A stretch of 64,000 nucleotides of DNA from Lachnospiraceae bacterium MD335. GTDB taxonomy: Bacteria; Bacillota; Clostridia; Lachnospirales; Lachnospiraceae. The stretch lies in NCBI GenBank assembly GCA_000403335.2, contig KE159631.1, positions 181,139 through 245,138 of the forward strand. The letters run 5' to 3'. The position numbers and the translations under genes were made by a program. The notes beneath the pieces were generated by a model, which had not been told where the DNA came from, searched no databases, and saw nothing but the letters and a program-made list of their open reading frames with translations. Positions 26,619 through 36,041 of this stretch are shown here, piece after piece. The stretch's first letter is position 1, and each line of letters opens with the position of its first letter.

Positions 26619-29537
26619 TCATTCCATTATTTCTTTCTCCAGCATCTGCTCAAACACATCCTCCGGTACCGGTTTGCAATAGAGATACCCTTGTGCCACA
26701 TAAGCCCCAATCTCCATCATAAGCTCCGTATCATTTTCCGTCTCAACACCTTCGCAGACCACCTGCGCATTCAAATCCCGGGCAAGATTGACAATATTCT
26801 TCATAATCTGTACCTGCCTGGTGCGGTTTTCGTTATTCAGCAAAAATGAACGGTCCAATTTTATTACAGATGCCGGAATCTGCTCAAACACACCCAGGGA
26901 AGAGTATCCGGACCCAAAATCGTCTATGGAAAGATGTACGCCCTTCTTGCGCAGAATGTCCACGATTTCCTTGACCTTTTGCTGCTGCACATCCTCCACT
27001 ACAAGCGTCTCCGTAATCTCCACTTCAATCAGGTCCTTAGGAATTTGGTATCTGTCAATAACAGACTCAAACCGTTTTGGAAAACCATCGTCCGTGAAAT
27101 GCATTCTGGAAAAATTGCAGGAAACAGGTACAACATTTTTACCCGCGTCAATCCGTCTGCGCAGCATGATACATACACACTCCATTACAAAGAAATCAAT
27201 TTCCTTAATTCTTCCGGTGCGCTCATAATAAGGAACAAAGAACCACGGTGTGCGGATAGCGCCGTCCGCCGTAGGATCCTTGAAACGAACCAGCGCTTCC
27301 GCGCCTACAATTTTCTCGTTGCGAATATCCACCTTTGCCTGATAGTAAGCCACAAAATCTGTATGAATATCCGCAGCCTCCAAGAGTTTCTCCCTTTCGT
27401 GCGTTTCCCGCAGCTTTGCACGCAGCTTATCGTCATAAATCTGAACCGCGTTGTTATAGTTGTCCTTTAAAGAGTCCACTAACTGTATCGCCTCGGACAG
27501 GGCACGCTGCAGATCATCGTCACCGTTCTCAAGACAGCCTACGCCCATAGTCAGTGACATATGCGTTTCCATTTTTTCATAAATCCGTGCAGAAATTTTA
27601 TCCGCAATGTCCATAAGACGCGTGTGAAGCGCATCTATCGTTTCATATTTCATAAAAAGCACAAAATGACTGCTGTAGCTCCTCGCATAGAGTTCCCGTT
27701 TATTATCCACTTCCTCTGAGAGCGTCTTAATGACCAGCGCCAGTATCTGCTGTCCCGCATTCCAGCCGTACAATGCGTTGTAGCTTTTAAACTGACCAAT
27801 ATCCGTGTAGGCGATGGCGTAATTGCCGTTTTTATCTGCCGCCAGTTTTTTTGCCGCCCGGTATCGCAGATAATGCAGGTTCCAAATACGAAATTCTGTA
27901 TCCTTGTACATCAGCTTCTGAACACGTAAGCTGTTTCGCAGCAAAAAGAACAGTACCAAAATAACCGCCGCCGCACAGAATGACAGAACAGCAATAATCG
28001 AAATGCTGTGATCGCTGATAAAGTTTGCCATACTCATCTTGGAATAGAAATTGTCCCGGAGCATATAGTCATTGACCATTTTGTCGCTGACCTCGAGCAG
28101 TTCTTTATTTAAAATACCAAGAAGCGGGGACTCTTCGTCATCTGCCACAACCATATAGATGTTGTGGACGTCACTGAGCACACTTTGGATTTCCATTCTG
28201 TTAAAACGAAACTGCGAACCGAGCAGATACTCTGCCAAATACCCGTCGCATATGGCAGCGTCCGCCTCGCCGTCCATCACCGCGTTCAGGGTCTCAAGCT
28301 GTGTGGAATAGGGAAAAAGACGCGTATTTTCATCAACAAAGTTTTGCACGGCAGTCCCGGAGGCGTTGCCTGATTCCACTGCAAGGGTGTCAATGGAGTC
28401 GGATTTGTCACTTCGGGTCATAATAATGACCTGCGGTATTTGGGCATACACTTTTGTGACCGCAAGCCCTTCTGACTGCATACTCTGCGCAGTCTCCCCG
28501 CAGTAGTTCATCAAATCAATACTGCCGTTATTTAAAGCCCTCTTTGCCTCTTCCATACTTTCCAGTTTTACATAATCAAAGAGGATACCCGTGCTCACGG
28601 AAACTTCCTCCAATACCTGACGGGAAAGTCCTGTATAAACTCCATCGTTTTCGTAGGAGAACGGATAATAACCGTCGAGGTATCCCACGGTCAAAGTTCC
28701 TTTTTCCGCGATATACTGCTTCTCGCTGTTGGTCAGCAGAATAGTCTGATCCAAACGGCTGTCATAATGTTTTACCATCAACTCGTTTTCCAGCCAGGGC
28801 CGGTTCATTTTCAGATCGGCAATTCCCTGATTCAGTTCCCGTACCAAGTCATTATTGCCTTGATACGTAATATAATAAAAAGGCATTGGCGCAAATCTGC
28901 CGACCACACGCTGTCCTTCCCGGACCTCTGTCAGAGAATGCACAAGGGCGTCGATTTCCCCTGCATCCAACGCGGCGTGCAGGGCAGCTGTATTTTTATA
29001 GGACCTTACCCTGGGATGCGGAACGCCGTGGTCTGTCATATATTCATAAAATTCATCCTTTCGTATGTAAGTGCCCACAATTCCGAAGGAGGCATCGCTC
29101 ATTGCGTCAAAGTCTTCGTAGGCAAATTCACTGTCACTGTTTACCGCAATCACGCCAAAGGTATATCCGCTTGCCAAATCGGCATACCGGTACAGCTGTG
29201 CCCGCTTTGCAGAATACTGTGCGGAGCCTACTAAATCAATTTCACGGTTCAAAAGCATTGTCAGGGCATCGTCCCAACTGTCGCATTCGACATATTCAAT
29301 ATTCCAGTTGACATAGTCGCTCAGCGCCTCAAGGTATTCTACGTCCATACCTGTGCGGCTTCCGTCCGCCCGGGTTTCATGGTAGCCCTCCATCGGGAAG
29401 AATCCAATTCGGACCGTCCGCTTTCCCGCACCCTGAACTGTGCGGATACTTCCTGCAGACGCTAAATGCGCCGCCACAAGCAGAAACACAAGAAGTCTCA
29501 CCGCCATGACGGCGGCTTTTTTTTGTATTTTCTTCAT
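26619..29537 (-). CDS. Periplasmic-sensor EAL phosphodiesterase with degenerate GGDEF
   Basis: 972 aa from MKKIQKK, preceded by AGGAAGG. A signal peptide (to about 37) is followed by two tandem SBP_bac_3 solute-binding domains (about 40-270 and 275-500), a membrane helix (about 507-531), a GGDEF-like domain whose signature is RSYSSHFVLF instead of GGDEF, and an EAL domain with the full set of catalytic motifs: GAEALVRF, CNFSRMHF, EITETL, IDDFGSGYSSL, IKLDRSF and CEGVE. It should therefore hydrolyse c-di-GMP rather than make it, controlled by small extracellular solutes such as amino acids (inferred from the SBP_bac_3 family). The degenerate GGDEF may bind GTP as a regulator. Confidence 0.88.
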   Translation of the reverse strand: MKKIQKKAAVMAVRLLVFLLVAAHLASAGSIRTVQGAGKRTVRIGFFPMEGYHETRADGSRTGMDVEYLEALSDYVNWNIEYVECDSWDDALTMLLNREIDLVGSAQYSAKRAQLYRYADLASGYTFGVIAVNSDSEFAYEDFDAMSDASFGIVGTYIRKDEFYEYMTDHGVPHPRVRSYKNTAALHAALDAGEIDALVHSLTEVREGQRVVGRFAPMPFYYITYQGNNDLVRELNQGIADLKMNRPWLENELMVKHYDSRLDQTILLTNSEKQYIAEKGTLTVGYLDGYYPFSYENDGVYTGLSRQVLEEVSVSTGILFDYVKLESMEEAKRALNNGSIDLMNYCGETAQSMQSEGLAVTKVYAQIPQVIIMTRSDKSDSIDTLAVESGNASGTAVQNFVDENTRLFPYSTQLETLNAVMDGEADAAICDGYLAEYLLGSQFRFNRMEIQSVLSDVHNIYMVVADDEESPLLGILNKELLEVSDKMVNDYMLRDNFYSKMSMANFISDHSISIIAVLSFCAAAVILVLFFLLRNSLRVQKLMYKDTEFRIWNLHYLRYRAAKKLAADKNGNYAIAYTDIGQFKSYNALYGWNAGQQILALVIKTLSEEVDNKRELYARSYSSHFVLFMKYETIDALHTRLMDIADKISARIYEKMETHMSLTMGVGCLENGDDDLQRALSEAIQLVDSLKDNYNNAVQIYDDKLRAKLRETHEREKLLEAADIHTDFVAYYQAKVDIRNEKIVGAEALVRFKDPTADGAIRTPWFFVPYYERTGRIKEIDFFVMECVCIMLRRRIDAGKNVVPVSCNFSRMHFTDDGFPKRFESVIDRYQIPKDLIEVEITETLVVEDVQQQKVKEIVDILRKKGVHLSIDDFGSGYSSLGVFEQIPASVIKLDRSFLLNNENRTRQVQIMKNIVNLARDLNAQVVCEGVETENDTELMMEIGAYVAQGYLYCKPVPEDVFEQMLEKEIME

Positions 29538-29970
29538 AATACCTTGCCCTTCCTGAACAATATCTTGTATTATTCTATTTTCATTATAAGTGAACAGGCT
29601 CCCAAAATGCAAGCGTTTTGCGCGTTCTGGCGCAATTCCGTCAGAATGCTGACAGAATGAATAAATGCTGTTTTTGCGGCTGCTTCCGTCCGGAATACGG
29701 TGGAAGGCAGAGCAGCGCGTGAGAGCGTCATCCTGTGAGATGATGAAATTAATGAAAAGCAGCGGATTTTGGAACGGGATATACAGGAGGTCATAAAACG
29801 CGGACAAGATTCATAAGATATGATATGCCTGTTATAACGTTTTTCTTTTCAACATATATAATAAAATATTAACAAATTTGCACAAAAGACTACCATTTTT
29901 TACAGTTTTATAGTATAATTTCGATAAATGAAATTTCAATAAATTAATGCTTAAGGAGGATGCAGAACAT

Positions 29971-31179
29971 ATGGCAAAAGAAATGATTGCAATGCTGCTC
30001 GCCGGAGGGCAGGGCTCGCGTCTGTACACACTGACACAGAAGTTAGCTAAACCTGCGGTTCCCTTTGGTGGGAAATACAGAATTATTGATTTCCCGCTGT
30101 CAAACTGTGTAAATTCGGGAATTGACACAGTCGGTATCCTTACACAGTATCAGCCGTTGGTGCTCAACGAGTATATCGGAAACGGACAGCCGTGGGATTT
30201 GGACAGACTCCACGGAGGTGTGCATGTGCTTCCGCCGTATCAGCAGGCAAGCGGCTCTGACTGGTACAAAGGCACGGCAAATGCCATTTATCAGAACATC
30301 AACTTTATTGAACGTTATGATCCCAAGTATGTCATCATTCTTTCGGGTGATCAGATTTGTAAGCAGGATTACAGTGATTTTCTGCGTTTCCACAAGGAAA
30401 AGGGCGCAGAATTCAGCGTTGCGGTTATGGAAGTTCCCTGGGACGAGGCAAGCCGTTTCGGTTTGATGGTTTCGGACGAGAATGACAAGATTACGGAATT
30501 TCAGGAGAAACCAAAGGAGCCGAAGTCAAATCTTGCCTCAATGGGTATTTACATCTTTAACTGGGATGTATTAAAGAAGTATCTGATTGAGGATGAGAAA
30601 GATCCTGAGTCTGAGAACGATTTCGGTAATAATATTATTCCCAATTTGTTAAGGGATAACAAACAAATGTACGCATACCGCTTTGACGGATATTGGAAGG
30701 ACGTCGGAACCATTTCCTCTTTGTGGGAGGCAAATATGGAGGTGCTTGATCCCGAGAACAGCGGTATCAACATCTTTGATGACAATTGGCGCATATACAG
30801 CCGAAACAGCGGTATGACGGGTCACAGGATAGGCGAGAGCGCTGAACTCGACAACTGCATGATTACCGATGGCTGCAGCATTGAGGGAAAAGTAAAGCAT
30901 TCGATTCTCTTTGCGGGCGTTAAGGTAGAGAAGGGCGCGGAGATTGAGGATGCCGTTATCATGGGCGGCAGCACAATCAAAGAAGGTGCAAAAGTGAAAC
31001 ACTGTATTATCGCGGAAAACGTAGTGATTGAAAAAGACGCGGTAGTCGGCGTGATGCCCGAAGGTGATGAAAAGGGTGTTGCAACGGTTGGCTCAGGCGT
31101 GACAGTCGGCGAGGGTGCCGTTGTCGGACCAAAGGCTATGGTATCAGAGGATGTTAAGGGAGGTGACAAGGTATGGTAA
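29971..31179 (+). CDS. glgC: Glucose-1-phosphate adenylyltransferase, catalytic subunit
   Basis: 402 aa from [18 protein letters not shown], with AAGGAGGA at 29953 just upstream. Catalyses ATP plus glucose-1-phosphate to ADP-glucose, the first committed step of glycogen synthesis. Visible are the nucleotidyltransferase motif [46 protein letters not shown] and the C-terminal left-handed beta-helix with hexapeptide-like repeats ([18 protein letters not shown]). It overlaps glgD by 7 bp. A TATAAT at 29914 suggests a promoter with a poor -35. Confidence 0.95.
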   Translation: MAKEMIAMLLAGGQGSRLYTLTQKLAKPAVPFGGKYRIIDFPLSNCVNSGIDTVGILTQYQPLVLNEYIGNGQPWDLDRLHGGVHVLPPYQQASGSDWYKGTANAIYQNINFIERYDPKYVIILSGDQICKQDYSDFLRFHKEKGAEFSVAVMEVPWDEASRFGLMVSDENDKITEFQEKPKEPKSNLASMGIYIFNWDVLKKYLIEDEKDPESENDFGNNIIPNLLRDNKQMYAYRFDGYWKDVGTISSLWEANMEVLDPENSGINIFDDNWRIYSRNSGMTGHRIGESAELDNCMITDGCSIEGKVKHSILFAGVKVEKGAEIEDAVIMGGSTIKEGAKVKHCIIAENVVIEKDAVVGVMPEGDEKGVATVGSGVTVGEGAVVGPKAMVSEDVKGGDKVW

Positions 31180-32321
31180 ATTCAAATGCAGATTCAGCAA
31201 TGGGTATTTTATTCCCGAACAGCTACGATTCGTTGGTACCGGAACTTGTTTCAGAGCGTCTGATGGCATCCATACCATTTGCAAGTCGATACAGACTGGT
31301 GGATTTTATGCTTTCAAGTATGGTAAATTGCGGCATTGATAATATTTCGTTTATTGTTAAGCGAAATTATCATTCGCTGATGGATCATCTCGGAGCAGGC
31401 CGTGAGTGGGATTTGACGCGTAAAAATGGTGGTTTAAATATTATTCCGCCGTTCGCGCAGAAAACAGTTAATATCTACAACGGCAGAGTTGAGGCGATTG
31501 CGAGCATTCTTGATTACTTAAACCGTCAGAAAGAAAAATATGTGATTATGGCGGATACGAACATTGCCGTAAACTTTGATTTTAATGCATTTTTGCAAAA
31601 ACATATTGACAGCGGTGCGGATATTACGATTGCTTACACGAAAGAGGAAATTCCCAAGGCATTCATTGATATTGACATGACAAAGAAAGATCTGTACTAT
31701 ACGCTTGACATTGACGAGAATGACAAGGTGAAGAAGATTATTGTCAACAATAAGGACAAGGGTGAGCAGAATATGTCCATGAACGTTTATGTAATGGATA
31801 GAAAGCTCCTTGTTGAACAAATCAGAGAGGCGTATGTAAACGGTCAGACTTACTTTGAGCGCGATATTGTTTCTCCGCAGCTTGACAAGCTTGATGTTCG
31901 GGCTTATCAGCACACAGGATACTATGCACGTATTCTTGATGTGAAGAGCTATTTCGCGGAAAATATGAAATTGCTCAAGGAGGAGAATGTCAATGCTTTG
32001 TTCTCGCCGAGCGCTGTTTACACGAAAATTCGTGATGACAACCCGACAAGATATGCGACAGGCTCTCACGCAAAGAATGCGATGGTAGCCGACGGCTGTG
32101 TGATTGAGGGAGAAGTTGAAAACAGCATTCTCTTTAGGGGCGTTAAGGTTGGCAAGGGCGCAAAGGTTAGAAACTGCGTGCTCATGCAGGATACCGTGAT
32201 AGAGACAGGCGCAACGGTGGAATACACGATTACGGACAAAAACGTAACGGTTTCTTCTTACAAGGAACTGAAGGGTACGGAGTCGTTCCCGGTGTTTGTG
32301 GAGAAGAGAAAAACAGTATAA
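31173..32321 (+). CDS. glgD: GlgD-type regulatory subunit of ADP-glucose pyrophosphorylase
   Basis: 382 aa. It is homologous to glgC along its length ([18 protein letters not shown], hexapeptide repeats at the end) but lacks the LAGGxGxRL catalytic loop; the N-terminus instead reads [17 protein letters not shown]. This is the pattern of the Firmicute GlgD subunit that modulates GlgC. The start overlaps the glgC stop (ATGGTAA), so the two are translationally coupled and probably form a heterotetramer. An intrinsic terminator follows at 32341. Confidence 0.93.
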   Translation: MVNSNADSAMGILFPNSYDSLVPELVSERLMASIPFASRYRLVDFMLSSMVNCGIDNISFIVKRNYHSLMDHLGAGREWDLTRKNGGLNIIPPFAQKTVNIYNGRVEAIASILDYLNRQKEKYVIMADTNIAVNFDFNAFLQKHIDSGADITIAYTKEEIPKAFIDIDMTKKDLYYTLDIDENDKVKKIIVNNKDKGEQNMSMNVYVMDRKLLVEQIREAYVNGQTYFERDIVSPQLDKLDVRAYQHTGYYARILDVKSYFAENMKLLKEENVNALFSPSAVYTKIRDDNPTRYATGSHAKNAMVADGCVIEGEVENSILFRGVKVGKGAKVRNCVLMQDTVIETGATVEYTITDKNVTVSSYKELKGTESFPVFVEKRKTV

Positions 32322-32340
32322 GATTATAAATAAATGCTTT

Positions 32341-32375
32341 CTGCCGACGGCTTGTATGCTGTCGGCAGTTTTTAT
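32341..32375 (+). terminator. Intrinsic terminator of glgCD
   Basis: CTGCCGAC (32341-32348) and GTCGGCAG (32361-32368) followed by TTTTTATATT. Confidence 0.85.
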
Positions 32376-32481
32376 ATTATAAGTTAATAAAACTGGATTT
32401 ACAGGATTATGATTGACCGCAAAGAGGATATTTTATATAATGAACATATGTTGTGGGACATTTAGGGGAGGAGATGGCACG

Positions 32482-33423
32482 GTGATAATCAGTGTAAGCC
32501 GCAGGACGGATATTCCGAATTACTATTCCGACTGGTTTTTGAATAGAATAAAGGAAGGATATGTGTATGTCCGCAACCCGATGAACCCGCGTCAGGTCAG
32601 CAAAATTACGCTGTCTCCCGAGGTGGTGGACTGCATTGTGTTTTGGACCAAAAATCCCAAACCGATGCTTATGAAATTGGACGCGCTGGGGGCGTATGCT
32701 TATTATTTCCAGTTTACACTGACGGGATATGGCGCCGATATTGAGTGTGGATTGCCGGATAAAAAGCACGATATAATTCCGACCTTTCAGGAGTTGTCGC
32801 AAAAAATCGGCGCGCAGAGAGTCATTTGGCGGTATGATCCGATTTTGTTTACGGAAAACTATACACCTGAATACCATTTAAAGGCGTTTGGTGAAATCGC
32901 CGAACGGCTGCGCGGATATACGGAACAGTGTGTGATTAGCTTTGTCGATATTTACGCAAAAAATCAGAAGAATATGCAGGCGCTGCGTATCCGTAGCCTG
33001 GAAGAAAGTGAGCTGACTGCGTTTGCCGCAAAAATTGCGCAGATTGCGCGCAAAAACGGCATGAAGGTTGCAAGCTGTGCGGAGGCGGTGGATTTGTCCG
33101 CCTGCGGGATTGCGCACAACTGCTGCATTGACAAAGATTTGATTGCGCAAATTACAGGCTGCAGGATTTGTGCGGATAAAGATAAAAACCAACGAAAAGA
33201 ATGCGGCTGTGTTGAGAGCATTGACATAGGAACATACAATACCTGCAAAAACGGATGCCGTTATTGCTATGCCAATCATAGCCCCGAAAGCGTCGCGCGA
33301 AGCTGTCAGATGTATGATGAAAATTCCCCGATTTTGTGCGGACGCGTTACTGGCGAGGATAAAGTCACCGAGCGGATTGTAAAGTCTTTTAAGGAAAATC
33401 AGTTGACGGTTTGGGATTTATAG
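32482..33423 (+). CDS. DUF1848 family protein
   Basis: 313 aa from GTG 32482 (MIISVSRRTDIP), chosen because GGGGAGGAG lies 10 bp upstream and DUF1848 proteins start this way. Conserved segments include FWTKNPKPM, YFQFTLTGYG and IWRYDPILFT. The C-terminal Cys cluster (CGCVESIDIGTYNTCKNGCRYCYAN) resembles an Fe-S binding site of radical-SAM relatives. The family is widespread in Clostridia. A role in nucleic-acid repair has been suggested for relatives, but no function is established here. Confidence 0.85.
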   Translation: MIISVSRRTDIPNYYSDWFLNRIKEGYVYVRNPMNPRQVSKITLSPEVVDCIVFWTKNPKPMLMKLDALGAYAYYFQFTLTGYGADIECGLPDKKHDIIPTFQELSQKIGAQRVIWRYDPILFTENYTPEYHLKAFGEIAERLRGYTEQCVISFVDIYAKNQKNMQALRIRSLEESELTAFAAKIAQIARKNGMKVASCAEAVDLSACGIAHNCCIDKDLIAQITGCRICADKDKNQRKECGCVESIDIGTYNTCKNGCRYCYANHSPESVARSCQMYDENSPILCGRVTGEDKVTERIVKSFKENQLTVWDL

Positions 33424-33475
33424 ATATTTATAAATATTGAAATAGAAAGGTTACAAACAGGAGGAACAAACGGCG

Positions 33476-34186
33476 ATGTATCAGTTTGAAAAGCTGGATA
33501 AAAAACTCTTAGGCGAACAGATTGAAGACGAGCTGATGAATTACATTTTGCAGGAGCCGGTTGAGGTCGGGCAGCGGATACCGAATGAATTTGAGCTTGC
33601 TGAGAGATTCGGCGTGGGGCGCAGCACCATCCGGGAGGCGGTCAAAGCATTGGTGTCGAAAGGGATACTGGAGGTTAAGCGCGGTTCGGGCACATATGTC
33701 ATCAGTACGAGCACTGCGGAGGACGACCCGCTTGGACTGTCTAAATTACAGGATAAATATAAGCTTGCGCTGGAGTTGTTTGACGTGCGGCTGATGCTGG
33801 AGCCGGACATCGCGGCGCTTGCGGCAGAGAACGCGGCACCGGAGGAGCTGGAGCAGCTTAAAATTCTTTGTCATGAAACAGAACAGATGTATCTTAGCGG
33901 AAAAAATCATATTCCAAAGGACGTCGAATTTCACACATGCATCGCAAAATGCAGTAAAAACCGTGTCGTGGAGACGCTCATTCCGCTGATTAATACGGCA
34001 GTGCTTACGTTTGCAAACCTGACGCACCGGACGCTGATGCAGGAAACGATTGAAACGCACCGTGCGGTTGTTGAGGCGATTACGGATAAAGATCCTGTGG
34101 GGGCGCGGTGTGCGATGATGATGCATTTGACTTATAATCGTCAGATGTTAATGCGCAAGAATAAAGAGCATGAGAAAAAAATATAG
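33476..34186 (+). CDS. GntR-family regulator (FadR subfamily)
   Basis: 236 aa with RBS CAGGAGGAA. The N-terminal winged helix carries the GntR signature IPNEFELAERFGVGRSTIREAVKAL and the wing VKRGSGTYV. The C-terminal FCD domain (about 90-225) has the metal-ligand pattern Asp...His...His (RLMLEPDIAALAAEN, VEFHTCIAKCSKN, ETHRAVVEAI). FCD members sense sugar acids or other carboxylates. It lies directly before a GntP permease and a sugar-acid dehydratase, so it most likely represses that pathway. Confidence 0.9.
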   Translation: MYQFEKLDKKLLGEQIEDELMNYILQEPVEVGQRIPNEFELAERFGVGRSTIREAVKALVSKGILEVKRGSGTYVISTSTAEDDPLGLSKLQDKYKLALELFDVRLMLEPDIAALAAENAAPEELEQLKILCHETEQMYLSGKNHIPKDVEFHTCIAKCSKNRVVETLIPLINTAVLTFANLTHRTLMQETIETHRAVVEAITDKDPVGARCAMMMHLTYNRQMLMRKNKEHEKKI

Positions 34187-34214
34187 AAGAAAACAAAAGA
34201 ATGTTGTAAAAATG

Positions 34215-34260
34215 CACAAAAGAAGGTGGATAAAATGTGAAATCCCCTTCTTTTTTTGTG
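34215..34260 (+). terminator. Intrinsic terminator after gntR-type gene
   Basis: CACAAAAGAAGG (34215-34226) pairs with CCTTCTTTTTTTGTG (34246-34260). Confidence 0.7.
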
Positions 34261-34284
34261 TGGTTTTCTGAAAAAGAAAGAAAA

Positions 34285-34399
34285 ACATCAGATGTATTGA
34301 CACAAATAACCAAATAATATAGTATTTTAATTACAAAACATAATACGTCATATGAATATAAGGGAAAGTGAGGTGAATGAAATACATACATCAGATGTT
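34285..34399 (+). promoter_or_regulatory. Permease promoter bracketed by two ACATCAGATGT palindromes
   Basis: ACATCAGATGT occurs at 34285-34295 and 34389-34399. Between them lies TTGACA (34297-34302) with TATAGT or TAGTAT 15-17 bp on. Paired sites around a promoter suggest operators for the adjacent GntR regulator, perhaps with looping. Confidence 0.5.
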
Positions 34400-34538
34400 T
34401 GTGGCGTGTATAATTGTGCGGATTATGAAAGAAAATAATGTGAAGAGATTTTTTAAGTCTGTAAAAGACGCAGCCAAGGTGAAACGGGATTCACCTATGA
34501 AAATCGAATACTTCACATAAGAAAGCGAGGGTAAATTT

Positions 34539-35897
34539 ATGGGTTCAGAAACGGTTGCATTAAATCCAACAAGACTTGTTATTGCGGCAATTATTGGCTT
34601 GGTGATATTACTTGTTTTGATTATTAAATTCAAAATTCAGGCGATGATTTCCATACTAATCGGCGCGATTTCGATTGGACTGATTGCGGGAATGCCTGTG
34701 GCTGACATTGTGACGGCGGTCAACGACGGTATCGGCAATACGTTAAAGGGCATTGCGCTTTTGGTCGGCTTAGGTTCGATGTTCGGCGCGATTTTGGAAA
34801 TATCGGGCGGCGCGCAGACGCTCGCGGTCACGATGGTGAAATGGTTCGGCGACAAAAAAGCGGCGTGGGCGCTTGGCATCACAGGCTTAGTGATTGCAAT
34901 GCCCGTGTTTTTTGACGCGGGATTGATTATCTTAATTCCGCTTGCCTTTTCACTTGCAAAACGGACGAAACGCTCTTCTCTGTTTTACGCAATTCCGCTT
35001 TTGGCAGGACTTGCCGTAGGGCACGCGTTTATTCCGCCGACGCCGGGACCAATCCTTGTGGCGAACATGCTCAACGTTGATTTGGGTTGGGTGATTTTGG
35101 TCGGCATTTTCTGCGGAACATGCGCGATGATTGTCGCGGGACCGGTTTGGGGCACGATATGCGGTAAAAAGTATCAGATTCCGGTTCCTGAGCATGTGGC
35201 AAATCAGGAGGACTTTGACGAGACAAAGCTGCCGAACTTTTGGGCAATTGTCGGCATTATTCTGATACCGCTCGTATTGATTATCTTGGATTCCGTGACG
35301 GGCGTTGTGCCTGCGCTGAGTGGATTACAGCCAATTTTCGGATTTTTGGGTGAGCCGTTTGTGGCGCTTTTGATTGCAACGGTGGCGGCAATGCTGATTT
35401 TGGGACTTGGGCACGGATATAGCACGGCAGAGCTGGAAAAGGTGATGACGAAATCACTTGAACCGACTGGTTTAATCCTGCTTGTGACGGCGTGCGGCGG
35501 TGTGCTGCGTTATGTATTGCAGTATTCGGGACTTGGCGACGTGATTGGAAACGCGGTTTCATCAATGTCGTTACCGATTGTTGTGCTTGCCTTTATCGTG
35601 GCTGCGCTTGTGCGTATCTGTGTGGGTTCTTCAACGGTGGCGATGACAATGGCGGCAGGAATTATTGCGGCGATTCCTGGTATCGCGGAGCTTTCGCCTT
35701 TGTATCTTGCCTGCACGACGGCGGCAGTTGCGGGCGGTGCGACGGTTTGCTCACACTTTAATGATTCGGGATTTTGGCTTGTAAAATCACTGGTCGGCAT
35801 GGATGAAAAAACAACCCTGAAAACATGGACGATTATGGAAACACTTGTCGGCGGTACGGGATTTGTTGTGGCATTGATTATTTCGTTTTTTGCATAA
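34539..35897 (+). CDS. GntP-family gluconate/organic acid:H+ permease
   Basis: 452-aa integral membrane protein with about 12-14 hydrophobic segments. GntP family features include FFDAGLIILIPLAFSLAKR, HAFIPPTPGPILVANML and VCSHFNDSGFWLVK near the end. It imports sugar acids such as gluconate or related aldonates with protons. Neighbours (FCD-type GntR before, IlvD/Edd-type dehydratase after) indicate an aldonate catabolic operon. The precise substrate cannot be read from sequence. RBS AGCGAGGG precedes the ATG. Confidence 0.9.
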   Translation: MGSETVALNPTRLVIAAIIGLVILLVLIIKFKIQAMISILIGAISIGLIAGMPVADIVTAVNDGIGNTLKGIALLVGLGSMFGAILEISGGAQTLAVTMVKWFGDKKAAWALGITGLVIAMPVFFDAGLIILIPLAFSLAKRTKRSSLFYAIPLLAGLAVGHAFIPPTPGPILVANMLNVDLGWVILVGIFCGTCAMIVAGPVWGTICGKKYQIPVPEHVANQEDFDETKLPNFWAIVGIILIPLVLIILDSVTGVVPALSGLQPIFGFLGEPFVALLIATVAAMLILGLGHGYSTAELEKVMTKSLEPTGLILLVTACGGVLRYVLQYSGLGDVIGNAVSSMSLPIVVLAFIVAALVRICVGSSTVAMTMAAGIIAAIPGIAELSPLYLACTTAAVAGGATVCSHFNDSGFWLVKSLVGMDEKTTLKTWTIMETLVGGTGFVVALIISFFA

Positions 35898-35900
35898 CAA

Positions 35901-36003
35901 AGCGAAAAGAAAATCTAAGCTTGTAAAAGACACAAGCAAAGATTTTCTAAGTTTCGCTTAAAAGAACGCAAAACGAACAAGTTCGTTTAGGACAGCGTTC
36001 TTT
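35901..36003 (+). repeat. Paired hairpins between permease and dehydratase genes
   Basis: Hairpin 1 (35901-35958): AGCGAAA/TTTCGCT, AAAATCT/AGATTTT and GCTTGT/ACAAGC arms separated by small internal loops. Hairpin 2 (35961-36003): AAAGAACGC/GCGTTCTTT and AAACGAAC/GTTCGTTT. The same two-hairpin plan recurs at 40055, 55323, 24106 and 4626. Confidence 0.7.
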
Positions 36004-36041
36004 ACTATATAATATATGAGATAGAAAGGAAGGATTAGCAT

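Noticed and set aside
34080..34391. 103-codon minus-strand frame upstream of the permease
   Set aside because: It overlaps the terminator, the promoter palindromes and the end of the GntR gene; no RBS.
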